Assembly (NCBI RefSeq): GCF_037042905.1
Contig: NW_026974141.1
Coordinates: 4,704,001-4,768,000 of the forward strand
Length of the DNA stretch: 64,000 bases
Origin: Lytechinus pictus
Lineage: Eukaryota > Echinodermata > Echinoidea > Temnopleuroida > Toxopneustidae
Direction of reading: 5' to 3'
In this document: piece by piece, positions 36,665 to 47,926 of the stretch
Layout of the letters: each line of letters opens with the position of its first letter
Position numbering within the stretch: position 1 is the first letter of the stretch
The notes under the pieces: generated by a model
Told to the model about the DNA's origin: nothing
The model's input: only the letters and a program-made list of their open reading frames with translations
Databases searched by the model: none
Program-made: the position numbers and the translations under genes

Positions 36665-36931
36665 CAGCAAGAAGAGGTAATGTCATTCCGAGTTCCTGTC
36701 ATTGCTAGGCATGAAGCTTTCTTTACATTTTATGTTGCAAAATTTCACCATTTACTTTATAATGTGTTTGATGCATGAAATAATGAAATTCATGAATGCA
36801 ATACGACCCACAAGAAAATTAATGATTTTCAGTTACCTAAAACTGAGGTTGTCATCTTTTAAAATCTCATCTGAAATCAAATTTCTTTGGATATCAAGCG
36901 GTTTCGTAACATGTTTTAAATCTAATAACTC

Positions 36932-37085
36932 GGTCACATTTGCTCTACGGCGGCCATACTGCGAGTCGAAAACAGCCGTTTTAACATTTTTTTTTTGTAT
37001 CAGCTACATATAGGTGGTTTGAATAAAATTTAATAAAATGGCTATTTGCGACTCGCCGTACGGCCGCCTTAGAGCAAATGTGACC
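36932..37085. mobile_element. Palindromic element P, copy 2
   Basis: Same family: GGTCACATTTGCTCTACGGC to its complement at 37066-37085, with the same catataggtggtttgaat loop. It lies 268 bp from copy 1. Confidence 0.75.
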
Positions 37086-37282
37086 GTGGTATTAAACATT
37101 TTTAGTACCAATTAAGTCCAGTCTGTACTTTGGTTCTGTTTTAGCTGGATTAGTGACTCAATATGTTGTGTATTTTATGGGTTTTATTATGAGTAAACTA
37201 ATTTAAGTTGAAAATTGAAGTGCCAAACTATTATGGAGTTTACGACTATCTGTTTACCTGATTGCTAAGAAAGAATGAACGG

Positions 37283-38070
37283 AGGGGGGGGGGGGTACTT
37301 CCATTGACGAGCGGATACCATGCGCGACCATGGGATCTTGAAAAGCACCCTAGACATGCTAAACAAGTATTTTCCATATTCTGAAAATGCACCCCTTAAC
37401 AAGTATTGGCGTGTGAAACCCTACCTTTAACAAGTATTGGAAACAAACGATACCCTTGGCAAGTATTCCCTGAATTGAACCCCTAAACAAGTACAGCGAT
37501 ATTTTAATTTTTATACCATGGGATCTTGAAAAGCACCCTAAACATGCTAAACAATATTTTCCATATTCTGAAAATGCACCCCTTAACAAGTATTGGCGCG
37601 TGAAACCCTACCTTTAACAAGTATTGGAAACAAAACGATACCCTTGGCAAGTATTCCCTGAATTGAACCCCTAAACAAGTACAGCGATATTTTAATTTGT
37701 ATATATCACAGACGTCGATTTTACCTTTACATACATCATGGACCCTACCTCATTGGGTTTCGTACGGCCCCACCTCCCAAACCTCGTGCAAATCGGACTC
37801 TGAACACGTAGTGTTGACCTTTGGGGCAAAAAGTTAATCCTTTATAAAACATTTAGTCTTTTGTTATACCCTCGCAAATCCGACCCTAAACACGTAGCTT
37901 TCCTAATGAAATAGATATCCGGAATAGACCCCCTTTTTCATTATTTTAGAGTTTTTGACACACTTATTACGTTACGTATGTAACGTGCACTGTCTTGAAA
38001 AAAACATCCTTTTTACGTGTTTTTTGGGGTCGCGCATGGTATCCACTCGTCAATGTAAGTGGCCCCCGGG
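37283..38070. mobile_element. TIR element with an internal 188-bp duplication
   Basis: cattgacgagcggataccat and gcgcgacc at the left are inverted near 38032-38062. Inside, units starting ccatgggatcttgaaaag at 37328 and 37516 are tandem copies. No coding capacity. Confidence 0.75.
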
Positions 38071-38462
38071 GCTTGTAAGCTAGTAGCAAGAGGACCAACG
38101 GCCCAACACACGGCTTAGGGTCCTTTCTGAGTGACCCAGTAATGAGTATAAATACATGTACCATACCAAAGGGCAATACCACACCAAGTGGAATCGAGCC
38201 TCGGTGACCAGATTGCGAGACCACTATCATTTTCAGTTGAAGTCGATGCACTGAAGCCACAATGCCATGTAATGGCGGCGGCATGGTCACGACGACGTCG
38301 ATTTCTCCCCAAACGACGTGTTCTGCCGTGATAGTGGACAGGCCCTTTGCGCTTGCATGCATGTGCATAGTTGAGCTTCATAGAGCCACCACCTCCGCAC
38401 CTCGTCGCTTCAATCATTTGACTTTGCATTACAGGAGCACAAAAACAGGCTATAATGACCTA
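38071..38462. other. No recognisable gene
   Basis: CG-richer stretch at 38260-38400 (cacgacgacgtcgatttc) with overlapping open frames on both strands; no protein recognised. Confidence 0.35.
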
Positions 38463-40220
38463 CAGTGCGTCCCAAAAAAAACTATACACTTTTGAAATGG
38501 CTGCCAATTAAAAAATATATCACTTTGGGGGAAAACACTTACATACATGGAAGCCAATAAAGTCAACTTTCAAATGACACCAAAAAGTTGGAAAACTATT
38601 CATGCTTGAGCGAGCACTGCCCACTAAAACAAAGGGTATGAAAATTAGGGTGGGCAGGAATTAGCCTTCCAATTTCTTTAAGTTTTTGAGATGCGAGTCC
38701 CTTGGAACTTGCAAAGTTGAGGATGTTTTGATAAATCAATGATCAAGCATTATCAATTTAGGTTTTTAGAGCAAATTTTAAGAATTATTAAATTGAAATT
38801 TAATGTATGAGTGAACATGAAATACAATTTTTCACTTTTTAAGTGGATCTCAGCAATGTGTTCATGGAAGTCAGAATAGGGATAGGACTTAGGTGGGGGA
38901 AGTAGGTTGACGGGATATGGGTCAACAGAACACTTAACCCCCCCTCTCTCTCTCTCTACCCCTTTCACCTCTCCTGAGAGACTAGCCTTTGCTAGGGTGA
39001 GCAGGAATTAGCCTTAATTCCATTTTTTTTTAGAGGTGAGTCCTTTGGAACTTGCAAAGTTAAGAGTGTTATGCTAAATTACTGATAAATGGAGATCAGT
39101 TTTGGTTTCTTAAGCAAATTTCACGAGTTGCTAAATTGAAATGTAATGCATGAGTAAACAGGAATTGTAATTTTAGTGTAGCATTTTTCGTTTATTATGT
39201 GGATCTTAGCAAGTGTGCTTGTGAGAGTCAGCGTAATGTGATGGTACCTGTTACATGCAAGGGGATGAGATAGGGTAAGACTGGGTTAAAGGGGCATTCT
39301 TCTTTGTGTTCTCTTACAAATTACATGTCATGTACTCACCCCCGCCCTCCACCCCTTTCTTTCTCTTGGTTGGTATTTAAAACTTAAAATGCCAAGTGAC
39401 TGATGGTTGATGGGTCTTTATTTTCCATTGAATGATTTATTAAGAACTTGACTAATTATGATAATTTATGAAATCATTTATTGAAAAAGCTGAATGCTTG
39501 ATTGATAATTTATTGAAAAAGGTGAATATTTGATTGATGACATTGATTGAGTTTATTTACTAACATATTGTTGATTGAATGATTGATAGATAAAAGTTGA
39601 TGATCTAATTTTCAGAATTTATTATCAAATTGACAGTCCGCTTTGCACTTAATGCGTACATGTAATAGCAATCAGTCTCAATCTCAACAGGAGGGGGGAG
39701 GGACGGACCTGTAGGAGGGAGGCTAAACGTTCTGTTGACCCTTTTCCCATCAGCTTACTTCACCCACTGAAGTAATTTCTTACCCCTATTCTCCTGACTC
39801 CAATGAACACACTGCTGAGACCCACATTGTAAAGTTAAAATGCTTCACTAAAGATTGCAATTCATGCTCACTCATGCACGGAATTTCAATTTGATAATTC
39901 ATGAAATTTGCTCTAACAATTTAAATTGATAATGAATGACCATCAATTCATCAGAACACCCTCAAGTTTGCAAGTTCCAAGGGACTCGCCTCTCAAAAAC
40001 TGAAAGAAACCGAAAGGCTAATTCCTGCCCACCCTAATTTTCATACCCTTTGTTTAAGCGGGTAGTGCTCACTCAAGCATGAATAGTTTTCCAACATTTT
40101 GGTGTCATTTGAAAGATGACTTTATTGGCTTTCCATATATATAAGTCTTTCCCCCCAAAGTGATATATTTTTTATTTGGCAGCCATTTCAAAAGTGTATA
40201 GTTTTTTTTGGGACGCACTG
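38463..40220. mobile_element. Tc1/mariner-like foldback element, 1.76 kb
   Basis: CAGTGCGTCCCAAAAAAAAC at the left is inverted at the right end (ttttttttgggacgcactg), flanked by TA at 38461-38462 and 40221-40222. The arms are about 500 bp each (38463-38980 and 39690-40220). The left arm part at 38640-38960 is duplicated, diverged, at about 38990-39290. No transposase is seen. Confidence 0.8.
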
Positions 40221-40350
40221 TAGTGACGCAAATCGGAATGTTCCCTAAAATAGGCAGATTTCTCAATCTTTTGATGCAGACTTTGAACCCTCATTGAAAA
40301 TAAATATTTTTGTGATTATTTGAAAAGGATAAGAGTAAGGCATGTCGTCA

Positions 40351-40385
40351 TATAAAATCGATATGCTTTCAAAGATTCATAGTGA
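40351..40385 (+). promoter_or_regulatory. Candidate TATA box and initiator of the ankyrin gene
   Basis: TATAAAA lies at 40351-40357 and an initiator-like TTCATAG with its A at 40379, the usual 28-nt spacing. This would give a 5' leader of about 88 nt before the ATG at 40467. The site is only about 130 bp downstream of the end of the Tc1-like element. An upstream noncoding exon is the alternative. Confidence 0.35.
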
Positions 40386-40466
40386 ATCAAAATCTGTCGA
40401 AGCAATGTTCTGAAAGCGCAAGAAAGTGAATGTTAGTGGTATTATGTGATCGCTTTTTTCTTCAAT

Positions 40467-43130
40467 ATGGAAGGGATGCATCAAAAGCTACATGATGAGG
40501 TATCTGGTGGTAATTTAAAACGAGTAAAACAGTTGATCAAACAAGGTGCTGGAATAAACCAAACAGATCAAGACGGATACACAAGTTTACATGTCGCTGT
40601 GCAGAGCAACCAGGTTAACATCATTGAATACCTCATTAAACGCGGCGCTGACTTGGAAAAGGTGACCACGAATGGACAAACACCCTTACATCTTGCTGCA
40701 TCGCTCGGACGTCTACAAGCAACACAAGTTATAATCAGTCGTGGAGCGAGCATTGACCAAAAAAATAAAGATGGAAAATCTGCATGTCACATTGCTGTAA
40801 TTAAGGGTCACCTAGATGTTGCGCGATACTTAATCAACCAGGGGGGAAAGGCCTACCATGAGGTCAATGTTGCAAAAAACTCACTCCTACACATTGCAGC
40901 AAAATACGGCTCAACGGATATAGTGGAATACCTAATTGGTCAAGGAATTCAGGTGAACCAGGAGAATGATGAAGGTTCGACTGCATTGCACATTGCTGCA
41001 AAAAATGGTCATATCGATGTCACCAAGTATCTGGTTAGTCAAGGAACGGAAGTGGAGAAAGAAGATAATAGAGGAAGAACATCTTTACATTGGGCGGTTA
41101 AGTTTGGCCATCTAAAAGTGGTAAAATATCTGATATCTCAAGGAGCTAATGTGAATAATGGTGATAAACAAAGTTGGGCCGCATTGCACCTTGCTGCTGG
41201 GGCGGGTCATCTTGAGGTTGCAAAGCATCTTATTCTTCATAGAGCTGATGTGAATAAAAGGAGTGAGAGCGGCATGACTGCTTTACTCAGTGCTGTTTAT
41301 GGGGGTCACGTTGACGTCAGCAAATATCTGATTAGTCAAGGAGCTGAGATGAATGTAAAAACTAATGGAGGTTTAACAGCATTTCACATTGCGTTGGAAA
41401 GGGGTCAGTTTGGTGTCATTGAGTATCTGATAAGTCAAGGAGTTAGAGTAGATGAGTATGATGGTTCTGGTAACACACCATTGCACCATGCTTGTCGACG
41501 AGGTGATATTGGTCTTACAGAGCACCTAATCAGTCTTGGGGCTGATGTGAATACGCGTAAAAGCAATGGTTCGACAGCATTGCATTTTGCTGTTGAGATG
41601 GGTAACCTCGACATAACCAAATATCTAATTAGTCAAGGAGCTGAAGTCAATAACACAGACAGTAGAGGTTGGACGGTATTGCACAGCGCTGCTGATGGTG
41701 GTTATCTTCATTTTGCAGAATATCTGATCGCCCAAGGAGCGGATGTCCATAAGGGAAACAATGCTGGCGAGACTGCATTACACGTTGCTAGTAAGAATAG
41801 TCATTTCGATGTCATCAAATACATGATAGAGCAAGGAGCCGATGTGAATAAGGGAGATAATAACGGTCGCACTGTAATACACTTTACTGCTGAGAATGGT
41901 TTTCTTGGTTATATGAAAACTCTGATACGATATAGAGCTGACGTCAATATTAGCGACAATGAGGGTTGGACGGCATTACACATTGCTGCTGGATGTGGCT
42001 GGTCTTATGTTACAGAATGTCTGATCGTCAATGGAGCTGATGTGCATAAGAAAAACAATGCTGGTGAGAATGCATTACACATTGCTGCTAAGAATGGCAA
42101 TCGAGCTGTCATCAAATACCTGATAGGCCAAGGAGCCGATGTAAATCACAGAGATAACGACAATCACACTGCATTGCAGTCTGCTAAGATGAATGGTTTT
42201 CATGATATCGTTGAATATCTGATCACCAAAGGAACTGATGTGAATAAGGGAAATAATGACGGCCATACTGCATTGCAAAATACTGCCGCTAAGAATGGTC
42301 ATCTTGATGTCACCAAAACTCTCACAAGTCACGAAGCTCAAGTAAATGGAGACAATAATGGCTGGAGTGCCTTACACGCTGCTGCTGAGAGTAGTCATCT
42401 AGATGTCACCGAACATGTCATAAGTGAAGGAGCTCAAGTCAACAAAAAAGACAATAAAGGTTCGACTGCATTACACGATGCTTCTCTTCAAGGTCATTTA
42501 GATGTCGTTCATTGTCTGATTTGGCAAGGAGCTGACGTAAATACGGGAGACATCGATGGCAATAGAGCTTTACACTTCGCTGCTTTCAGTGGCCATCTTG
42601 ATGTCATCGTGTATCTTCTTAACCAAGGCGCTAAAGTAAATGAAGAAGCTGAGAATGGGAATACTGCATTACACTATGCTGCTTGGAGAGGTCATCTAGC
42701 TGTCACGAAATGTCTTATTAAATATGCTAATCAAGAGGTTGCTGTATATGAAAACATAAAACCTCACGACCTGCCTTCGTATCAAGAAAGTCATGCTGGC
42801 GTCACCGAGCATGTTTTGTGCAGTGCAGACGTGAATAAAGCAAACAATGAAGGCAGAACTGCCTTACACTTTGCCACAGAAAAAGGCCATACTGTTGTTG
42901 CGGAATACCTACTTTCTGAAGGAGCTATCGCGAATAAAGAAGATAATGGTGGCTGTACAGCATTACATTTTGCTGTTCAGAATAGGCAATTTGGTCAGGT
43001 TAAAGTTCTGTTAGAGGGAGGGGCACGTCCTGACGCCGAAGACATTCACGGACAGACACCTCTACAGCTGTCTCAGTTACTTGGGTACAAAGACATCACT
43101 GATCTTCTCACCAATGGTCGCAATTCAGAG
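40467..43130 (+). CDS. Exon 1: about 26 ankyrin repeats in one exon
   Basis: An open frame of 888 codons consists almost wholly of 33-residue ankyrin repeats with the signature G-x-TALH-x-A-A at the first helix and ADVNK at the hairpin. I count about 26; repeat 23 carries an insertion of roughly 30 residues (near YENIKPHDLPSYQESH) and a damaged hairpin. The start is the ATG at 40467 (MEGMHQKLHD), because the frame upstream has no other ATG and a stop at 40434. The exon ends at the donor GAG|gtaaac at 43131, phase 0. Without splicing, the frame would stop two codons later. Ankyrin stacks bind protein partners; the specific ligand cannot be inferred. Confidence 0.9.
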
Positions 43131-43613
43131 GTAAACTGAAACCACTTTGTCTCCTTTCTATCTGCCTAACCCCTCTATCTACATTACCTCTCTTTCTATC
43201 TCTCTCACTCAGTTCAACATAGATGTTCATTTATGATAACCTTCATTCACCAGAGACCCTGGCCCTAACAAGTTTATTTCACTATAATGGTTAGTTTTGG
43301 TCATTTTCGCTCATTTAGTTTCCGCAGCAGACGATGCTAGACTGCTAATTTATACTATAAGTACGTAAGACCCTATTGCAAATCAAAATCGATGCCGGAA
43401 TCGATAATACTAAATATTTGGTTTCTCAAACTGTAGCTATATTATAAATATCAGTAGGCAAAGCTTTATAGTACAAGAAAATTGTTACTTTCAACATTGA
43501 ATGAGTTAATTAATTTTGTTTGGACTGTAGCCTAGCTTAGCCGGGTAATAATAGCAGAGCCCGCTGGGACAACAGTTTTCGGAACTGAAGTGGCTACCCT
43601 GGGAAAATATACC

Positions 43614-43646
<33 letters not shown>

Positions 43647-46600
43647 TGTTTCATATGAAAAGGGTCTAGGAATAGAAACTATCATACGTAAGTCACGTGA
43701 GGTTGTACAACAAAATATGCCATGCTCTGCCTGCTCGATCTCAAAGTTCTGGAGAAAAATGAGATGTAACCATCATACCAGTCACATAGTATTACATCAG
43801 CATGTAGGTAATCTGTTTAGCATTGAGATGACGATCAATCTCGACCTAATTTATCCTTAAGGATATTTCAGTGGGAAAACAAATGAGCCAGTGTCTCGAA
43901 ATATGGGTGGTTTCGGACCGTTTGCCATAGCAAGAGTTGTGAACATGGACAATATCAAATGAACGGCGAGACGTAAATAGTGAATCAATTGTAATAATAT
44001 TTACATCAAATTGATGGAAAAGAATAAAATTTCCTTAATCCTATCAATCTGGTGCGATATTATTAATAATTATAAAGATATACCCGGATTTTGGCAATAT
44101 CATGTTCGTGAAAACGACTGTTCCCTGTGTTGAAACTGTGTGTGTGGACTTTCGGACACTCAAATGCACGCGACTAACCATTTTGAACCTCTTTTCAAAC
44201 ACAATTTGAAATTTTCCATTCATCCTCAACAGATGTTACACCCAAGTTAATTATGCAAATCTTCCACACAAATTTGGATTGCATGACTCACGTGCCATCT
44301 GACCCATCGACGCTATATATCCATGATATCTACTACAACAATGAATGAATATTGCTTAAATGATTCTTGCATTGAACAATTACATGAGCAAAATCCTTTG
44401 GTTTATGATGTATCGGAATGTAATGGCATTTCACCTGTTACCTTTCTTCTTCCGTTGTAGGTGAGCCAGGTTGAAGTACTGGACATACAACATGCCATAG
44501 AACACGGTCACTCACCCTCCATTGAGAAGATAGTTTCAAGTGGAGCTGATCTCAATGCCCAGTCTACTGACGGTCAGACGTGTCTTCACAACGCCATCAA
44601 ACTCTGTTACAAGACTGGGGTAACTGTGGAAGGAAGAGCCGCACTAAAAAGGGTGAGACACAACATATAATGTTACAGACCTTAGACGTGTGACGTCATA
44701 ATCTTATAGCGCCCTCCCTGAGAGGATATAGGCACATCCGAAAACGGAGTTGTCAGAGATGCGCCAGCTGCAGATCACCAACGTACGCCAAGCAAGATAG
44801 CGGTACTAAGACGTCATTGCATAACGTCTATATTCCGAACCACCAACATAGGAAATATTGGTGTTTTTAGATCGCGAACATAGTTAAAAGATCAGCAAAA
44901 ATTAAAGTGCATTCTTCCTCGGGCATGTTTAGTGGCGGATCCGGGGGCACATCTGGAATCCCCTTTTTTCAGAGCCATGACAAATATAAGTGAAGACCTC
45001 CTGTTTTGCTTGTGAGATTTTCCATGTCATAAATTGTCTTCATCCTGGAGTGAACATTGTTGATCTTTTCTTTTCCTTTTTGCTTGTCTGAACCCCCCCC
45101 CCCCCCCTTGAAAATCATAGACCCGCCCATGGGCATGCTGTATTGAAAAGGGGCTACTGTCCTCTTAGTTGGCATACATTATTAGCCACATAAACTTGTG
45201 TTTTTCAGATTTCGGACGAGTTTTACGATGGGAAACTATCTCCTGAGATGGCCCTCGTGTTTCATCTCCTGGAGAACGGAGCTAGGATAGATGTGGAGGA
45301 TGCAGATGGCAACTTACCGATCCAGTATGCCAAGGATGAGGTGGTCAGACAGATGATTTTATCGAGGTGATTCTTAAAGCCACCGCACACCTTACGATTG
45401 GTCGGGGAACCGGTTTGGAATAAAACATATTAACATTTGATAGAATATTGAGACATGGAACATATCGCTTTTTAAAGTTTTAAGTCATCGTACGAATACT
45501 TCCGTTCAAATATGTGACTACGATACCATCCTTATTAGAATTTAAGCGAACTGAATATCTCGTCGTAATGATGTTATAGCAATTGTATGATTTGGTACGA
45601 TTTGACCTGTACTCTTAAATAAAGGCTTGCAAACATCCCAAAATTGTTATATCAGTATTCTTACAGTTAATTTGAACCTCCATATCTTCAGAAAATTAGC
45701 AAATGTGCTCTATTACAAATCCGGATAGTTGACCAGTCGTAAGGTGTGTGAAAGCCTTTTGCGAGTATTACTGAAATTTCTTACTGAGCCATAGAAGTCC
45801 ATGAACAGCTTTGGTGGAGGCTCGATATTGAGATTTAAATTTATGTATCACGTAATATTCCAATCTTGTAATCGTGTAGCGGATTTTTTGCTTCAGCACT
45901 TGAATAATTTTGAAAATTTGAAGAAAAAAAATTGTTTGTACCTTTCTCTTTCATACGCTGATATTTTCATTATAGTTCGCCTCGGTAGAATCGTAATATA
46001 TATATATATATAAATATATAATTGTGATGAGCAAGGACCTAAACATTGCGTGGGTGCTTCAGTGAGTAATATATTGGCGAAGATGCTCAAAAAGCATTGA
46101 AGCTGGAGACGTAGCCTGGATTTCTTCAACTTTTATTAGTACAAGCTTTCGGTCATTAAGTTCGGCCTTCTTCAGGTATCTGAAGATGTAAAAGACTTAA
46201 TGGCGTTACATGTAACCTGCATATATTTGGATTAATTTACTAAATATAGGTATATCTTAAAAGAATATGTTTTACATCGGTAATGTTTAATTAGGATTAT
46301 CCAATAGCTATTAAAATCAATTAAGTTTACGCAGATTTTTATTACAAACATTTCTGAAAGTATGTAGACATATTGGGTTATGTATGCTGTATAATACATA
46401 TATCTCAAAATGTTGGGGCAATGGATGCATTTCACGGTCCGGCGGTTCTTTGTTCCTTCTTTTGTGACGGCATGTACTGATTAGTTCGGACCTTCGGTTG
46501 AGTGACTTTTTCTTGTGATTTGCGATAATGAGTTTTTAGTCTAAGCATAGGTTGCAGATTCCACTTCCCCGCATTGCCAAGTTGGATTTTTCATTATTGC

Positions 46601-47887
46601 CCATTTTAAATTATATCGTTCCCCTTTCTTTTGTAGATCCCATATGTATTTAGATAGTTCTGTTTCGTTTTGATATTTCTCGTTTCGGAAAGATTTTGTG
46701 TGGTTTCTGAATCTTTCTTTAAAAGTTCCCCCTGCTAGGCCAAAATACACTTTGGTGATTGTATCTCTTTGGCCGTGTGTGACAGATGCTTTGTATATTA
46801 TCGACTTGGCCAGGCAATTTCTCCGTAGAGGGCAGTCTTCCTTCACTCGGCAGTTGCATGTTTTTCCGGAGAGTTCTCTTTTTCTTTCGATTTTCTGAAT
46901 CTCATCCCTATCTTCAAATGAAGAAAAATTTAAGATCGCAGCACCGATGTACAAGGAAGCCCTGAACAACAGCGGTTACCGTGGTGACATCGAATTCGCC
47001 AGAAACCAAAAGCCCAACAAAACCAGGAAAAAACGCCAAAGAAACGTCACGTGGTTCAACCCACCCTACAGCAGTAATGTCAAAACCAACATCGGAGGGA
47101 AATTCATCAACCTTGTCGAAAAACATTTCCCCAAGGGACACAAACTGCACAAGATTTTTAACAAAAATACTGTAAAAATTAGCTACAGCTGCATGAAAAA
47201 CGTAAATGCGATCATCAAATCACACAACGAAAAAGTCATCAGAAAATCAAAAGAAAAAGAGAACTCTCCGGAAAAACATGCAACTGCCGAGTGAAGGAAG
47301 ACTGCCCTCTACGGAGAAATTGCCTGGCCAAGTCGATAATATACAAAGCATCTGTCACACACGGCCAAAGAGATACACCAAAGTGTATTTTGGCCTAGCA
47401 GGGGGAACTTTAAAAAAAAGATTCAGAAACCACACAAAATCTTTCCGAAACGAGAAATATCAAAACGAAACAGAACTATCTAAATACACATGGGATCTAC
47501 AAAAGAAAGGGGAACGATACAATTTAAAATGGGCAATAATGAAAAATCCAACTTGGCAATGCGGGGAAGTGGAATCTGCAACCTATGCTTAGACTAAAAA
47601 CTCATTATCGCAACTCACAAGAAAAAGTCACTCAACCGAAGGTCCGAACTAATCAGTACATGCCGTCACAAAAAAAGGAACAAAGAACCGCCGGACCGTG
47701 AAATACACCCATTGCCCCAACCGAGGGCCCCCACCAAATCCAACTAGCTTCAGTGTCCTGATGAGCCGCCCGTGATCGAGGCGCGAAACCATTGGTAGAC
47801 CAGAGGTGAGGAAAATTTCTACAACGCTCTGCTTCAGTTGAAACATCGAGCACTTTCCCTGAACTTGATACATTTCAATTTAATTTG

Positions 47888-47926
<39 letters not shown>

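Noticed and set aside
38115-38495. Overlapping open frames on both strands upstream of the Tc1-like element
   Set aside because: No recognisable protein, no splice context, and frames on both strands are explained by lower AT content.
40446-40466. Start of the ankyrin frame at a GTG at 40446
   Set aside because: Animal genes start at ATG; the first ATG in frame is 40467, with a stop upstream at 40434.
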